DNA from: G020353235 sp964569555
Lineage (GTDB): Bacteria > Chloroflexota > Dehalococcoidia > Dehalococcoidales > JAUYDJ01
Direction of reading: 5' to 3'
Assembly (NCBI GenBank): GCA_964569555.1
Contig: CAZMTT010000030.1
Span: 1-15,677, forward strand
Length of the DNA stretch: 15,677 bases
The notes under the pieces are model-generated. The model ran no database searches. It saw nothing but the letters and a program-made list of their open reading frames with translations, and was not told the origin of the DNA. The position numbers and the translations under genes are program-made. The number at the start of each line of letters is the position of its first letter. Within the stretch, counting starts at the first letter, position 1. This document shows, in pieces, positions 5,372 through 12,831 of this stretch.

Positions 5372-6571
5372 GTGTCTATTGCGGATAAAATTCGCCAGAG
5401 TATGACTGAAGGGTCGTGGATTCGGCAGATGTTTGAGGAGGGGGCTGTCCTCAAGCAGCGCTATGGTGAAGAGAATGTCTTTGACCTTTCGCTGGGCAAT
5501 CCGGTGATGGAACCCCCGCCTGAATTCAAGCAGGAGCTGAAAAACCTGGCCGGGCATCCCTTGCCCGGGATGCATCGCTATATGGAGAACGCCGGCTATG
5601 CGGAGACAAGGGCGGCGGTAGCCAAGCAGCTCTCGCTGGAGACCGGTATTGGCTTTACCGGGCAGAACGTAGTCATGACCTGCGGGGCGGCGGCGGCGCT
5701 GAACGTGGTGCTGAAGGCAATACTTAACCCCGGTGATGAAGTTATTATATTCGCCCCTTACTTTGTGGAATACGGCCACTATATTGACAATCACAACGGG
5801 GTGGCTAAAGTCCTGCCCAGCGATGAGCATTTTATCCCCCGGCTTGATGCCCTGGAAGCAGCTATAAATGCCAGGACCAAGGCGGTAATCATAAATTCCC
5901 CCAACAACCCCACCGGCGTGGTCTACAGTGAGGACTTCATCCGTCAGCTGGGCGGGCGGCTGGCGAAAAAAGAAGCCGAGTACGGGACGCATATTTATCT
6001 TATCAGTGATGAAGCCTACCGCAAGATTATCTACGACGGCTTGAAGTACCCCTTTGTTTTTCCCCATCACGCCCAGAGTATAGTGGTTACTTCCCACTCC
6101 AAGGATTTGGCGCTGCCCGGCGAGCGCATCGGCTATATCGCGGTGCATCCTGATTGCCACCAGCCGGAAGAGCTGGTGAATGGCTTAATCTTATGCAACC
6201 GGATACTGGGCTATGTCAATGCCCCGGCATTGATGCAGCGCATTGTGCGGCATTTGCAGGCGGTGACCGTCTCGGTGGCCGAGTACCAGCGGAAGCGGGA
6301 CTTTCTATATGACCGTCTGGTCAGGATGGGCTACGAAGTGGTCAAGCCACAGGGTGCCTTCTATATGTTCCCCCAGTCTCCACGGAAAGATGATGTTGCC
6401 TTTGTGGCTGAGCTGCAGAAATTAAGGGTGCTGACCGTGCCCGGTAGCGGCTTCGGCACGCCGGGCTATTTTCGTCTGTCCTACTGCGTTACCGACCAGA
6501 CCATTGAGGGTTCCCTGTCTGGCCTGGAGAAGGCTATTTCCCCCGCTTTTCGTAGTCGGGGCACCAGGTAG
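5372..6571 (+). CDS. Class I/II PLP-dependent aminotransferase
   Basis: Fold-type I pyridoxal-phosphate aminotransferase, 399 residues, likely a cytosolic aspartate/amino-acid aminotransferase of broad kind; exact substrates cannot be read. Signature sites: NSPNNPTG (175-182, Asn179 region), ISDEAYR (211-217, Asp213 for the PLP ring nitrogen), SHSKDLALPGERIGY (241-255, catalytic Lys244 in an SHSK setting, Arg251 for phosphate) and FRLSYC (367-372, Arg368 for the substrate carboxylate). Start GTG at 5372 is chosen for the strong AAAGGAGG six bases away; no ATG lies near. Length is typical of the family. Divergent from the tungstate operon and convergent with the small minus-strand gene, whose 3' end overlaps it by 38 bases. 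It has no partner genes here that would fix the pathway. Confidence 0.9.
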   Translation: MSIADKIRQSMTEGSWIRQMFEEGAVLKQRYGEENVFDLSLGNPVMEPPPEFKQELKNLAGHPLPGMHRYMENAGYAETRAAVAKQLSLETGIGFTGQNVVMTCGAAAALNVVLKAILNPGDEVIIFAPYFVEYGHYIDNHNGVAKVLPSDEHFIPRLDALEAAINARTKAVIINSPNNPTGVVYSEDFIRQLGGRLAKKEAEYGTHIYLISDEAYRKIIYDGLKYPFVFPHHAQSIVVTSHSKDLALPGERIGYIAVHPDCHQPEELVNGLILCNRILGYVNAPALMQRIVRHLQAVTVSVAEYQRKRDFLYDRLVRMGYEVVKPQGAFYMFPQSPRKDDVAFVAELQKLRVLTVPGSGFGTPGYFRLSYCVTDQTIEGSLSGLEKAISPAFRSRGTR

Positions 6572-6710
6572 CGTTGGGGCGCTCGGGGTGGTGGCAGGTG
6601 GTGCGCCAGTTCCACTTGCAGCTATCGCACAGGAATATATTCATACCCAGGGCCTTCTTCAGTCTGAGCTTGATATTATGTGTCCAGGGGGGCTTCATCT
6701 GGTAGTCCAT
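6534..6710 (-). CDS. 58-residue cysteine-rich protein
   Basis: Minus-strand ORF of 58 residues between the aminotransferase and corA. The N-terminal half is basic (MKPPWTHNIKLRLKKALGM); the C-terminal half carries C28xxC31, C39 with H40-H41, and C50, spaced like a small zinc-binding unit (CDSCKWNW... WCPDYEK). It is rich in Trp, Arg and His. The function is unknown; it could be a metal-binding adaptor or regulator. The start ATG has AGG about six bases upstream and a good promoter behind it. Its 3' end overlaps the convergent aminotransferase by 38 bases. Alternative: a plus-strand reading of the same DNA gives low-value ORFs. The four-cysteine pattern and its own promoter support it as real, but homologues were not checked. 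Confidence 0.68.
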   Translation of the reverse strand: MDYQMKPPWTHNIKLRLKKALGMNIFLCDSCKWNWRTTCHHPERPNATWCPDYEKRGK

Positions 6711-6744
6711 TCTTAACCTGCCAATCCGGCGTAAAAGGCTTTTC

Positions 6745-6773
6745 AGTATATCAGGTCAGGCGCTATCCAGCAA
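6745..6773 (-). promoter_or_regulatory. Promoter of the 58-residue cysteine-rich gene
   Basis: TTGCTG (-35, 6768-6773), a 17-base spacer and TATACT (-10, 6745-6750, five of six), with TGA in the extended position. Transcription would start near 6738, giving a leader of about 28 bases before the ATG at 6710. It supports the small minus-strand gene as expressed on its own. Confidence 0.5.
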
Positions 6774-6790
6774 TAAGTAAACATAAGTAG

Positions 6791-6819
6791 TTCCCACTGC
6801 CAGATAATTGTGGTAGAAT
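6791..6819 (+). promoter_or_regulatory. corA: Promoter of corA
   Basis: TTCCCA (6791-6796), a 17-base spacer and TAGAAT (6814-6819) with TGG in the extended -10 position. The transcript would start near 6826 and carry a leader of about 33 bases before the ATG at 6859. It runs back to back with the minus-strand promoter at 6745-6773. Confidence 0.5.
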
Positions 6820-6858
6820 ATGGCGGGTTTTAAGGAAAATATAAACAGGTAGTTGGTC

Positions 6859-7821
6859 ATGAATGCACCAAAGGCGGGACCGGAAAAACAGCTAAATCTG
6901 GAGCAGATTACCTGGGGTGAGCTGACCTGGGTCAACATCGAGAATCCAACGGCACGGGAGACGGAGTATCTCGCTGAGAACTACTCTTTCCATCCCCTGG
7001 ACCTGGATGATTGTCTCAGCCGGCAGCAGCGCCCCAAGATTGACGAATATAAGGACTACCTTTTCATCGTCTGCCACTTCCCCGTTTTTGATAAGGAAGC
7101 CCGCAAAACCAACCCCAGTCAGCTATCGGTATTTATTGGTGAGAACTATCTGATTACCCTGCATAAGGGGGAGCTCAAGCCCCTGGTCAAGCTGTTCAAG
7201 GAGTGCCAGCTTGATGAGGAATCACAGCAGGAATATTTGGGTCCGGGCTCCGTCTTTCTGCTCTACCGCATCGTAGATAGACTGGTTGACTCCAGTTTTC
7301 CCATCCTGGCTAAGGTCTTTGACAATATTGAGTCGGTTGAGGATGACATCTTCGCCGACGGACGGAGCGATATGGTGAGGGAGCTCTCCATACTGCGGCG
7401 CGATGTCATTTCCTTCCGCCGCATTATCTGGCCGATGAGAGCGGTTATCGGCAGTCTGCAGAACAAGCTGAGGCGTTTTGTCAAGGATGACGCCGCCAAG
7501 CAGGATTTAGAGGTCTACTTCGGCGATATGACCGACCATGTGGACAAAATCTGGGATACCCTCGATGAGTCCAAAGAGATTATTGAAGGGTTAAATGGTA
7601 CCTATGATTCCCTGGCCAGCAACCGCACCAACGAGGTCATGAGAATCCTGACCATCATTGGTACCGTGCTTCTTCCCCTGGTTGTCGTCGCCAGTGTCTA
7701 CGGAATGAATATCCCCTTGCCCTTCCAAAATTCCAGTTATGCCCTGTTGCTGGTGTTCGTGGTCACGCTGGTTATCGTTGGCGGCATGCTCCTCTTCTTC
7801 CGGCGTCAGCGCTGGATTTGA
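6859..7821 (+). CDS. corA: CorA-family magnesium/divalent cation channel
   Basis: CorA-type Mg2+ (or Co2+/Zn2+) channel of the inner membrane, 320 residues, working as a pentamer. The large N-terminal cytoplasmic part (about 1-255) includes the family's DxLSRQQRPK-like loop and long helices. Two transmembrane helices lie near 262-281 and 294-314. The signature YGMN (281-284) ends the first helix, followed by IPLPFQNS in place of the usual P/F-rich periplasmic loop. ATG 6859 is chosen; a TTG six bases upstream has poor ribosome-site spacing. AGG lies eight bases before ATG. The own promoter precedes it and the YhhQ-like gene follows after 26 bases. Which cation it moves cannot be told. Confidence 0.9.
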   Translation: MNAPKAGPEKQLNLEQITWGELTWVNIENPTARETEYLAENYSFHPLDLDDCLSRQQRPKIDEYKDYLFIVCHFPVFDKEARKTNPSQLSVFIGENYLITLHKGELKPLVKLFKECQLDEESQQEYLGPGSVFLLYRIVDRLVDSSFPILAKVFDNIESVEDDIFADGRSDMVRELSILRRDVISFRRIIWPMRAVIGSLQNKLRRFVKDDAAKQDLEVYFGDMTDHVDKIWDTLDESKEIIEGLNGTYDSLASNRTNEVMRILTIIGTVLLPLVVVASVYGMNIPLPFQNSSYALLLVFVVTLVIVGGMLLFFRRQRWI

Positions 7822-7831
7822 TTCCTTAGGG

Positions 7832-7837
7832 TATAAT
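7832..7837 (+). promoter_or_regulatory. Perfect -10 box just before the yhhQ-type gene
   Basis: A perfect TATAAT ends ten bases before the ATG at 7848. A transcript from it would start near 7844, so the mRNA would be almost leaderless. No good -35 is visible 16-18 bases upstream, and the gene has no strong Shine-Dalgarno. It may instead be translated mainly as part of the corA transcript. Confidence 0.35.
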
Positions 7838-7847
7838 AAGCCTGAAG

Positions 7848-8513
7848 ATGATTATTTCTCACCGACTGGTGTTTGTCGCCGCTCTCTTTATCACCTGCTT
7901 GATCACGGCTAATATCATTGCCGTCAAGGTAATCAGCCTCGGCCCCTTTATCCTGCCCGCCGCCATCGTTATCTTCCCCCTGAGTTACATCTTCGGTGAC
8001 ATTCTCACCGAGGTCTACGGCTATCGCTGGGCAAGAAAAGTCATCTGGCTCGGCTTTCTGTGCAACCTCATCTTCGTCATCTTTGCTTGGATTGGGCAGG
8101 TGCTGCCCCCCGCCCCCTTCTGGGAGGGGCAGGGGGCTTATGAGAGCATCCTGGGCTACGCGCCGAGGCTGCTTATCGCCTCTTTCAGCGGCTACCTGGT
8201 GGGCGAGTTTGCCAACTCCTTCGTTCTGGCTAAGATGAAAATTCTGACCAAGGGGCGCTGGCTGTGGAGCCGGACTATCGGCTCCACGGTAGTCGGGCAG
8301 GGGCTGGATACCAGTGTCTTTATTACCCTGGCTTATATTGGCACCGCATCATTTGCGCCGGTTATGATTTTATACCACTGGCTGGCGAAGACGCTTATTG
8401 AAGCGGCGGCTACGCCGCTGACCTATGCTGTGGTAAACTTCTTAAAGAGAAAAGAGGCGGTTGATACCTACGACCACCAGACCAGCTTTAACCCGTTCCG
8501 CATCTTTGATTAG
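7848..8513 (+). CDS. yhhQ: YhhQ-family queuosine precursor transporter
   Basis: Polytopic inner-membrane protein of 221 residues with about six hydrophobic segments, of the VUT/YhhQ (DUF165) family that imports queuosine precursors (preQ0/preQ1 or queuine). Family motifs visible: GDILTEVYGYRWARK (50-64), GEFANSFVLAKMK (119-131) and RTIGSTVVGQGLDTSVFI (142-159). The uptake role fits organisms that salvage rather than make the deazapurine; no queuosine synthesis gene lies in the window to test this. It starts 26 bases after corA and is followed after 25 bases by the metallo-beta-lactamase gene, so a joint transcript is likely. Length is normal. The exact ligand cannot be seen. Confidence 0.85.
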   Translation: MIISHRLVFVAALFITCLITANIIAVKVISLGPFILPAAIVIFPLSYIFGDILTEVYGYRWARKVIWLGFLCNLIFVIFAWIGQVLPPAPFWEGQGAYESILGYAPRLLIASFSGYLVGEFANSFVLAKMKILTKGRWLWSRTIGSTVVGQGLDTSVFITLAYIGTASFAPVMILYHWLAKTLIEAAATPLTYAVVNFLKRKEAVDTYDHQTSFNPFRIFD

Positions 8514-8538
8514 GCATTATTGAAGCCGGGAGGAAACA

Positions 8539-9309
8539 ATGGAAATCCGGTTCCTGGGGGCGCATAACTGCGAGTCAGAGAGCACCAGATACACCAGCCT
8601 GCTCATTGACGATATTTTAGCCATCGATGCCGGTGGGCTCACTTCAAGCCTTTCTTTTAATGCCCAGCAGAAGCTGAAGGCAGTCCTGCTCACCCATCAG
8701 CACTATGACCATATCCGGGATATTCCGGCGATTGCCATGAACCTGTTTCTGCACGAGACCACGGTCAGTGTTTACGCCATCCGGCCGGTATATGACGCCC
8801 TGGCCAACCACTTCTTTGGCAGCAAGCTCTACCCCAATTTTCTGGCTGAGCCGGAGGGGAACCCGGCCATCAAGTTCACCATCATTGAGCCCGATAAGAT
8901 AAAACAGATTGCCGGCTATGGCATTCTGGCGGTCGAAGTGGACCACTCGGTCCCATCGGTCGGCTACCAGGTCACCTCGGCGGATGGTAAAATAGTGTTC
9001 TATACCGGGGATGTCGGGCCGGGGCTGGCTAAGTGCTGGCCAAAGGTTTCCCCGCAGCTGATTATTACCGAGGTTACTGCCCCCGATAGATATGAGGAAT
9101 TTGGCCGGACATCAAAGCATTTTACGCCGAGCCTGCTCAAGCCGGAGCTAATCAGCTTCCGGGAGCTTAAGGGGTACCTTCCCGAGGTGGTGGTCGTCCA
9201 TATGAATCCCAGATTGGAGAAGGAGATTGCCTCGGAGATTAAGGCGGTTGCCCAAGAACTAAAGAGCCCGATTAGGCTGGCTTATGAGGGGATGCGTATT
9301 AATTTATAA
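8539..9309 (+). CDS. Metallo-beta-lactamase-fold hydrolase
   Basis: Metal-dependent hydrolase of 256 residues with the metallo-beta-lactamase fold. Metal ligands follow the family pattern: H53-x-H55-x-D57-H58 (HQHYDH), His136 (DHSVPS), Asp158 (FYTGDVG) and His221 (VVHMNP). The overall form (MEIRFLGAHN start, GYxV core) resembles the cyclic-nucleotide phosphodiesterase / RNase Z-like branch rather than beta-lactamases, so the likely substrates are phosphodiesters, but which is unknown. ATG at 8539 has GGGAGGAA upstream. It stands in the corA-to-nitroreductase run, followed after 11 bases by the Mut7-C gene. Cytosolic; no signal peptide. Confidence 0.88.
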   Translation: MEIRFLGAHNCESESTRYTSLLIDDILAIDAGGLTSSLSFNAQQKLKAVLLTHQHYDHIRDIPAIAMNLFLHETTVSVYAIRPVYDALANHFFGSKLYPNFLAEPEGNPAIKFTIIEPDKIKQIAGYGILAVEVDHSVPSVGYQVTSADGKIVFYTGDVGPGLAKCWPKVSPQLIITEVTAPDRYEEFGRTSKHFTPSLLKPELISFRELKGYLPEVVVVHMNPRLEKEIASEIKAVAQELKSPIRLAYEGMRINL

Positions 9310-9320
9310 GAGACTGGCTG

Positions 9321-9812
9321 ATGGAAGGCTGGAAGTTTATCGTTGACCATAATGTCGGTAAGCTCGCCAAGTGGCTGAGGATGATGGGTTACGACAGCCT
9401 GTTTTTCAACGGCAGCGACGACTCAAGCATGGTGAGGACGGCACTGAAAGAGGGCAGGGTGATACTGACCAGGGACACCCAGATTATGAAGAGAGGGCTG
9501 GTGACCAGCGGACGGCTTAGAGCCATCCTGATTGGCAGTGATAGACCCCGCTTGCAGATGGGCCAGGTGATAAGAGAATTAAAGCTGGACTGCCAGTTCA
9601 AGCCCTTCAGCCTCTGTCTGGAGTGTAACCAGCCCCTGGTGAAGAGAACTAAGGCAGAGGTGGAGGGGCGGGTGCCGCCCTATGTTTTTAAGACGCAGGA
9701 GCAGTATGTGGAGTGCCCTGCCTGCCGCCGTATCTACTGGAAGGGCACCCACTGGCAGGCAATGACCCGAAAGCTTGACCAGTTTGGGGAATACCCCGAG
9801 GAGGAAGCATAA
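9321..9812 (+). CDS. Mut7-C (PIN-like) RNase-type domain protein with zinc ribbon
   Basis: 163-residue protein of the Mut7-C family (PF01927), a PIN-like fold thought to act on RNA. The N-terminal part (about 4-95) holds the acidic residues expected of the fold: Asp9 in VDHNVGKLAKWLRMMGYD, and Asp52 in VILTRDTQI. The C-terminal part is a zinc ribbon, C99xxC102 and C132xxC135, with W/R-rich YWKGTHW afterwards. Nuclease action is inferred from the family, not shown. It lies 11 bases after the metallo-hydrolase, has only a poor ribosome binding site, and its TAA overlaps the next ATG (TAATG), so coupling to the nitroreductase is likely. The two enzymes on either side suggest a mixed housekeeping operon. 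Confidence 0.88.
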   Translation: MEGWKFIVDHNVGKLAKWLRMMGYDSLFFNGSDDSSMVRTALKEGRVILTRDTQIMKRGLVTSGRLRAILIGSDRPRLQMGQVIRELKLDCQFKPFSLCLECNQPLVKRTKAEVEGRVPPYVFKTQEQYVECPACRRIYWKGTHWQAMTRKLDQFGEYPEEEA

Positions 9813-10411
9813 TGGATATCTATCGGACAGCTACCGGGCGGCGTTCCATAAGGGAGTTTAAGAATACGCCGGTGCCCTATGAGATTCTGGAGAAGTGTGT
9901 CAATGCCGCGAGGCTGGCGCCGAACGCCGCCAACCGCCAGCTCGTTGAGTATGTCATCGTGGATGATGAAAAGCTGATGCCCAGTATGTTTGATGCGGTG
10001 GCCAGCTGGTTTGGCGTGTCCCGGCCGAAAGAGGGCTGGCCTCCGGGGCGCCGGCCGAAAGCCTACATTGTCAGCCTGATTGACCTTGAGGCTGAGGCTA
10101 AGCGGGGGGTGGGTAGAACCAACGCCCTCTTTGATGTGGGCATGGCGGCGGAGAACATAGTGCTGGTCGCCGAGGAGGCGGGGCTGGGCAGTTGTGCCAT
10201 TACCGGGTTCAGCCCGAACCGGCTACGGCGGGTGCTTAATGTCCCGCCTAAATACGAGACTGCCCTGATGCTGGCGCTGGGTTATCCCGATGAGAGCCCG
10301 GTCCTTGAGGTAGCCACCGATTCCATTGAGCGCTATATGGACGACAAGGGGGTGCGCCATATCCCCAAACGGGAACTGAAGGACATCCTCCACCGCAACC
10401 GCTTCCCCTAG
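9812..10411 (+). CDS. Nitroreductase-family FMN oxidoreductase
   Basis: Flavin (FMN) oxidoreductase of 199 residues, cytosolic, probably a homodimer. Family sites: RRSIREF (10-16) near the N-terminus for FMN, APNAANRQ (36-43), and DVGMAAENIVLVAEEAGLGS (109-128) in the core helix. It reduces nitro-compounds, quinones or other substrates with NAD(P)H; natural substrate unknown. Start ATG shares its A with the stop of the Mut7-C gene, indicating translational coupling. It is the last gene of this run: a new promoter follows at 10420. Length is short but within the family's range. Alternatives such as a dehalogenation or biosynthetic role cannot be separated by sequence. Confidence 0.86.
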   Translation: MDIYRTATGRRSIREFKNTPVPYEILEKCVNAARLAPNAANRQLVEYVIVDDEKLMPSMFDAVASWFGVSRPKEGWPPGRRPKAYIVSLIDLEAEAKRGVGRTNALFDVGMAAENIVLVAEEAGLGSCAITGFSPNRLRRVLNVPPKYETALMLALGYPDESPVLEVATDSIERYMDDKGVRHIPKRELKDILHRNRFP

Positions 10412-10419
10412 GGACGAAG

Positions 10420-10448
10420 TTGACCTCAGGCGGGGATGCTGTTACACT
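10420..10448 (+). promoter_or_regulatory. Promoter of the nnrD-coaX-coaBC-valS genes
   Basis: TTGACC (10420-10425), a 17-base spacer and TACACT (10443-10448). The transcript would start near 10455 and reach the nnrD ATG at 10478 after about 23 bases. The -10 box overlaps the inverted repeat at 10445-10470, a likely point of control. Confidence 0.6.
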
Positions 10449-10470
10449 CAAATCAATACTATCTTGAGTG
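10445..10470. promoter_or_regulatory. Inverted repeat over the nnrD promoter, operator candidate
   Basis: CACTCAA (10445-10451) and TTGAGTG (10464-10470) are perfect inverted repeats with a 12-base spacer. The first arm lies in the -10 box and the second after the predicted start, so only DNA, not RNA, carries both arms. Placement fits a dimeric repressor that blocks the polymerase. No regulator gene is nearby. Confidence 0.4.
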
Positions 10471-10477
10471 AAAACCG

Positions 10478-12040
10478 ATGAAAGTAGTCACCACCGATGA
10501 GATGCGGCGGATAGAGCAGGCGTGTGTCCAGACGGGCATAACCACTGACATGCTTATGGAGAAAGCGGGCCAGGCGGTAGCCGAAGAGGTCAGGCGAATC
10601 CTGGGTAAGATTGACAAACAGCCAGTCCTGTTTCTTATCGGTCCGGGTAATAACGGCGGCGATGGGCTGGTGGCGGCCCGTTATCTGGGTGACTGGGGAG
10701 CCAGGGTTAGCCTTTACCTGCTCAGCCGGCGGGCGCCGGATGACCCCAACCTCAAGCTGGTCCAGGAGCGTGGCCTGAATTGTGTTGACGCCACGCAAAA
10801 TCTGGGTGGGCTGGATGATTCGCTGGCTTCCGCTGGTGCCGTTGTTGATGCCCTGTTTGGCACCGGCAAGGGCCGACCGCTGGAGGGCCTCTTCCGGGAG
10901 GCTTTGGACAAGGTGAGTCAGGCCAAAAAAGAGCGCCCGGCGCTTCATATTTTTGCCCTTGATTTGCCCTCCGGGCTTGATGCCGACACCGGTAAGGCTG
11001 ACCCGGCCTGCCTCTATGCTGACGACACTATTACCCTCGGCTTTCCCAAGCCGGGGCTGTTCAGCGCCTCCGGGGTAGAGAGAGCCGGCAGAATAAAGGT
11101 GGTTGATATCGGCATACCGGCTCACCTGGCCGGGACGGTAAGCCAGGAGCTGATGACTGACGAGTGGGCTAAGTCGGCTTTACCCCGGCGCCCGCTTGAA
11201 GCCAATAAAGGAAGCTTCGGCCGGATACTGGTGGTGGCCGGTTCCCTGAACTATATCGGCGCTGCCTATCTGGCCTGTAGTGGCGCCATGCGGGTGGGGG
11301 CGGGGCTGGTCACCCTGGCGACGGCTGCCAGCCTGCAGCCCATTCTGGCGGCAAAGCTGACCGAGGTAACCTATTTGCCCCTGCCTGAGTCCAGTCCGGG
11401 CATTGTCGCTCCGGAGGCGGTCAGTGTGATACAGCCGGAATTGGAGCGTTATCAGGTCCTGCTTTTCGGTTGCGGACTGGGGCAGAGCCAGTCCGCCATA
11501 AAATTAACCAAGTCCCTGCTTTTGGGGAAAAAGACAGCACTGCCGGCACTGATTCTGGATGCTGATGCCCTTAATATCCTGGCCGGGATTTCCGGCTGGT
11601 GGCAGAAGCTGGCTAGTGATGCCGTAATTACCCCCCACCCCGGTGAAATGGCCCGCCTGGCCAAGTTATCAATTGGTGAGGTGCAGGCGGATAGAAGCGG
11701 GGTGGCTACCGGGAAGGCGGCCGAGTGGCGCAAAACAGTCGTCCTCAAGGGCGCCTATACCGTGGTGGCCACGCCGGCGGGGAAGTCTATGACCAGCCCC
11801 TTTGCCAACCCCGGGCTGGCCTCAGCCGGGACCGGCGATGTCCTGGCCGGGGCAATCGCCGGGCTGGTGGCGCAGGGGTTGTCCCTCTTTGACGGGGCCG
11901 CCCTGGGTGTCTATCTCCACGGCAAGGCGGGCGATATCGTTAAGGCGGTAATGGGCGACACCGGAATGACGGCGAGCGACCTTTTACCGGTGCTGCCCCT
12001 GGCGATTAAAAGATTGAAGGGAAGTGCTCAGCCACTTTAG
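10478..12040 (+). CDS. nnrD: Bifunctional NAD(P)H-hydrate epimerase / ADP-dependent dehydratase
   Basis: Repairs hydrated NADH and NADPH: the N-terminal domain swaps the R form to S, and the C-terminal domain dehydrates it with ADP or ATP. 520 residues, typical for the bacterial fusion. The N-terminal YjeF domain (about 1-220) shows GPGNNGGDGLVAARYL (55-70) and ALDLPSGLDADTG (160-172). The ribokinase-like domain (about 230-520) shows KGSFGRILVVAGS (244-256), TPHPGEM (385-391), VLKG (422-425) and ASAGTGDVLAG (448-458) with catalytic Asp454. Start ATG at 10478 is the first in frame after the promoter; the ribosome binding site is weak (only GAGTG). It leads a set with coaX, coaBC and valS. Both activities look intact. 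Confidence 0.95.
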   Translation: MKVVTTDEMRRIEQACVQTGITTDMLMEKAGQAVAEEVRRILGKIDKQPVLFLIGPGNNGGDGLVAARYLGDWGARVSLYLLSRRAPDDPNLKLVQERGLNCVDATQNLGGLDDSLASAGAVVDALFGTGKGRPLEGLFREALDKVSQAKKERPALHIFALDLPSGLDADTGKADPACLYADDTITLGFPKPGLFSASGVERAGRIKVVDIGIPAHLAGTVSQELMTDEWAKSALPRRPLEANKGSFGRILVVAGSLNYIGAAYLACSGAMRVGAGLVTLATAASLQPILAAKLTEVTYLPLPESSPGIVAPEAVSVIQPELERYQVLLFGCGLGQSQSAIKLTKSLLLGKKTALPALILDADALNILAGISGWWQKLASDAVITPHPGEMARLAKLSIGEVQADRSGVATGKAAEWRKTVVLKGAYTVVATPAGKSMTSPFANPGLASAGTGDVLAGAIAGLVAQGLSLFDGAALGVYLHGKAGDIVKAVMGDTGMTASDLLPVLPLAIKRLKGSAQPL

Positions 12041-12046
12041 CTTGAT

Positions 12047-12814
12047 ATGCTATTAGCGATTGATATTGGCAACACCGAAATCACCCTGGGGGTTTTTGCC
12101 GGCGAGGAGCTTCGGGCTACTTGGCATATCGCCACCGTTATTAATCGGCGGGCGGACGAGTATGCCAGCTTGCTGCTCAATCTCCTGCAGAACCAGGGTC
12201 TGGACAAATCGGAGATTAAAGATGCGGCGCTATGCAGTGTGGTTCCGCCCTTAATGGCTACTTTTGGCGAGCTATTGCGGCGCTATTTCCGGGTTGAGCC
12301 GCTGGTGGTGGGGGTGGGGGTCAAGACCGGGGTAAGCATCCGCATGGATAACCCCCGTGAGGTGGGTGCCGACCGTATTGTCAATGCGGCGGCGGCGCAC
12401 CATCTCTACGGCGGGCCGGTAATTATCATTGATCTGGGTACGGCGACCACCTTTGATGTCGTGTCTAAAGAGGGCGATTATATCGGTGGCGTTATTGCCC
12501 CGGGTATCGCCATGGGGGCGGAGGCGCTATCGACACGCACTGCAGTATTGCCCCGGGTGGAGCTGGTCCCGCCCAAGCGGACGATTGGCAGCAACACTAT
12601 CGCGGCGATACAGTCAGGTCTTGTCTTCGGCTACACCGGGCTTATCGAGGGAGTAGTGGCTCGCATCCAGAAAGAGCTGGGAGAGAAAGCCAGGGTGGTG
12701 GCTACCGGCGGTTATGCCGAGCTGATGGCCCAGGAGACAAAAATAATCGGGGCGGTAAACCTTGATTTGACGCTGATTGGTTTGAGGCTCATCTATCTGA
12801 TGAACCAGCCCTGA
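12047..12814 (+). CDS. coaX: Type III pantothenate kinase
   Basis: Phosphorylates pantothenate, the first step of coenzyme A synthesis; 255 residues, cytosolic dimer. The ASKHA-fold motifs are present: DIGNT (6-10) for phosphate and metal, GADR (107-110), and IDLGTATTFD (128-137) for ATP and pantothenate. The GxxAPG and TGG motifs follow (147-153, 220-222). Type III is not feedback-inhibited by CoA in known members. The ATG comes six bases after the nnrD TAG and has no clear ribosome binding site, so it probably depends on coupling. The next CoA gene, coaBC, is 17 bases downstream. The length and all catalytic residues are normal. Confidence 0.95.
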   Translation: MLLAIDIGNTEITLGVFAGEELRATWHIATVINRRADEYASLLLNLLQNQGLDKSEIKDAALCSVVPPLMATFGELLRRYFRVEPLVVGVGVKTGVSIRMDNPREVGADRIVNAAAAHHLYGGPVIIIDLGTATTFDVVSKEGDYIGGVIAPGIAMGAEALSTRTAVLPRVELVPPKRTIGSNTIAAIQSGLVFGYTGLIEGVVARIQKELGEKARVVATGGYAELMAQETKIIGAVNLDLTLIGLRLIYLMNQP

Positions 12815-12831
12815 ATATAAAAGAGGTAACA

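Noticed and set aside
5300..6160. 286-residue minus-strand ORF opposite the aminotransferase
   Set aside because: The plus strand encodes a clear full-length aminotransferase with catalytic sites; the opposite frame shows no motif and runs into the divergent promoter.
6504..6716. 70-residue plus-strand ORF after the aminotransferase
   Set aside because: It overlaps the aminotransferase end in another frame and the minus-strand cysteine-rich gene, has no ribosome binding site and no motif.
10448..11125. 225-residue minus-strand ORF opposite nnrD
   Set aside because: nnrD has all motifs on the plus strand. The opposite frame has none and would end in the promoter.
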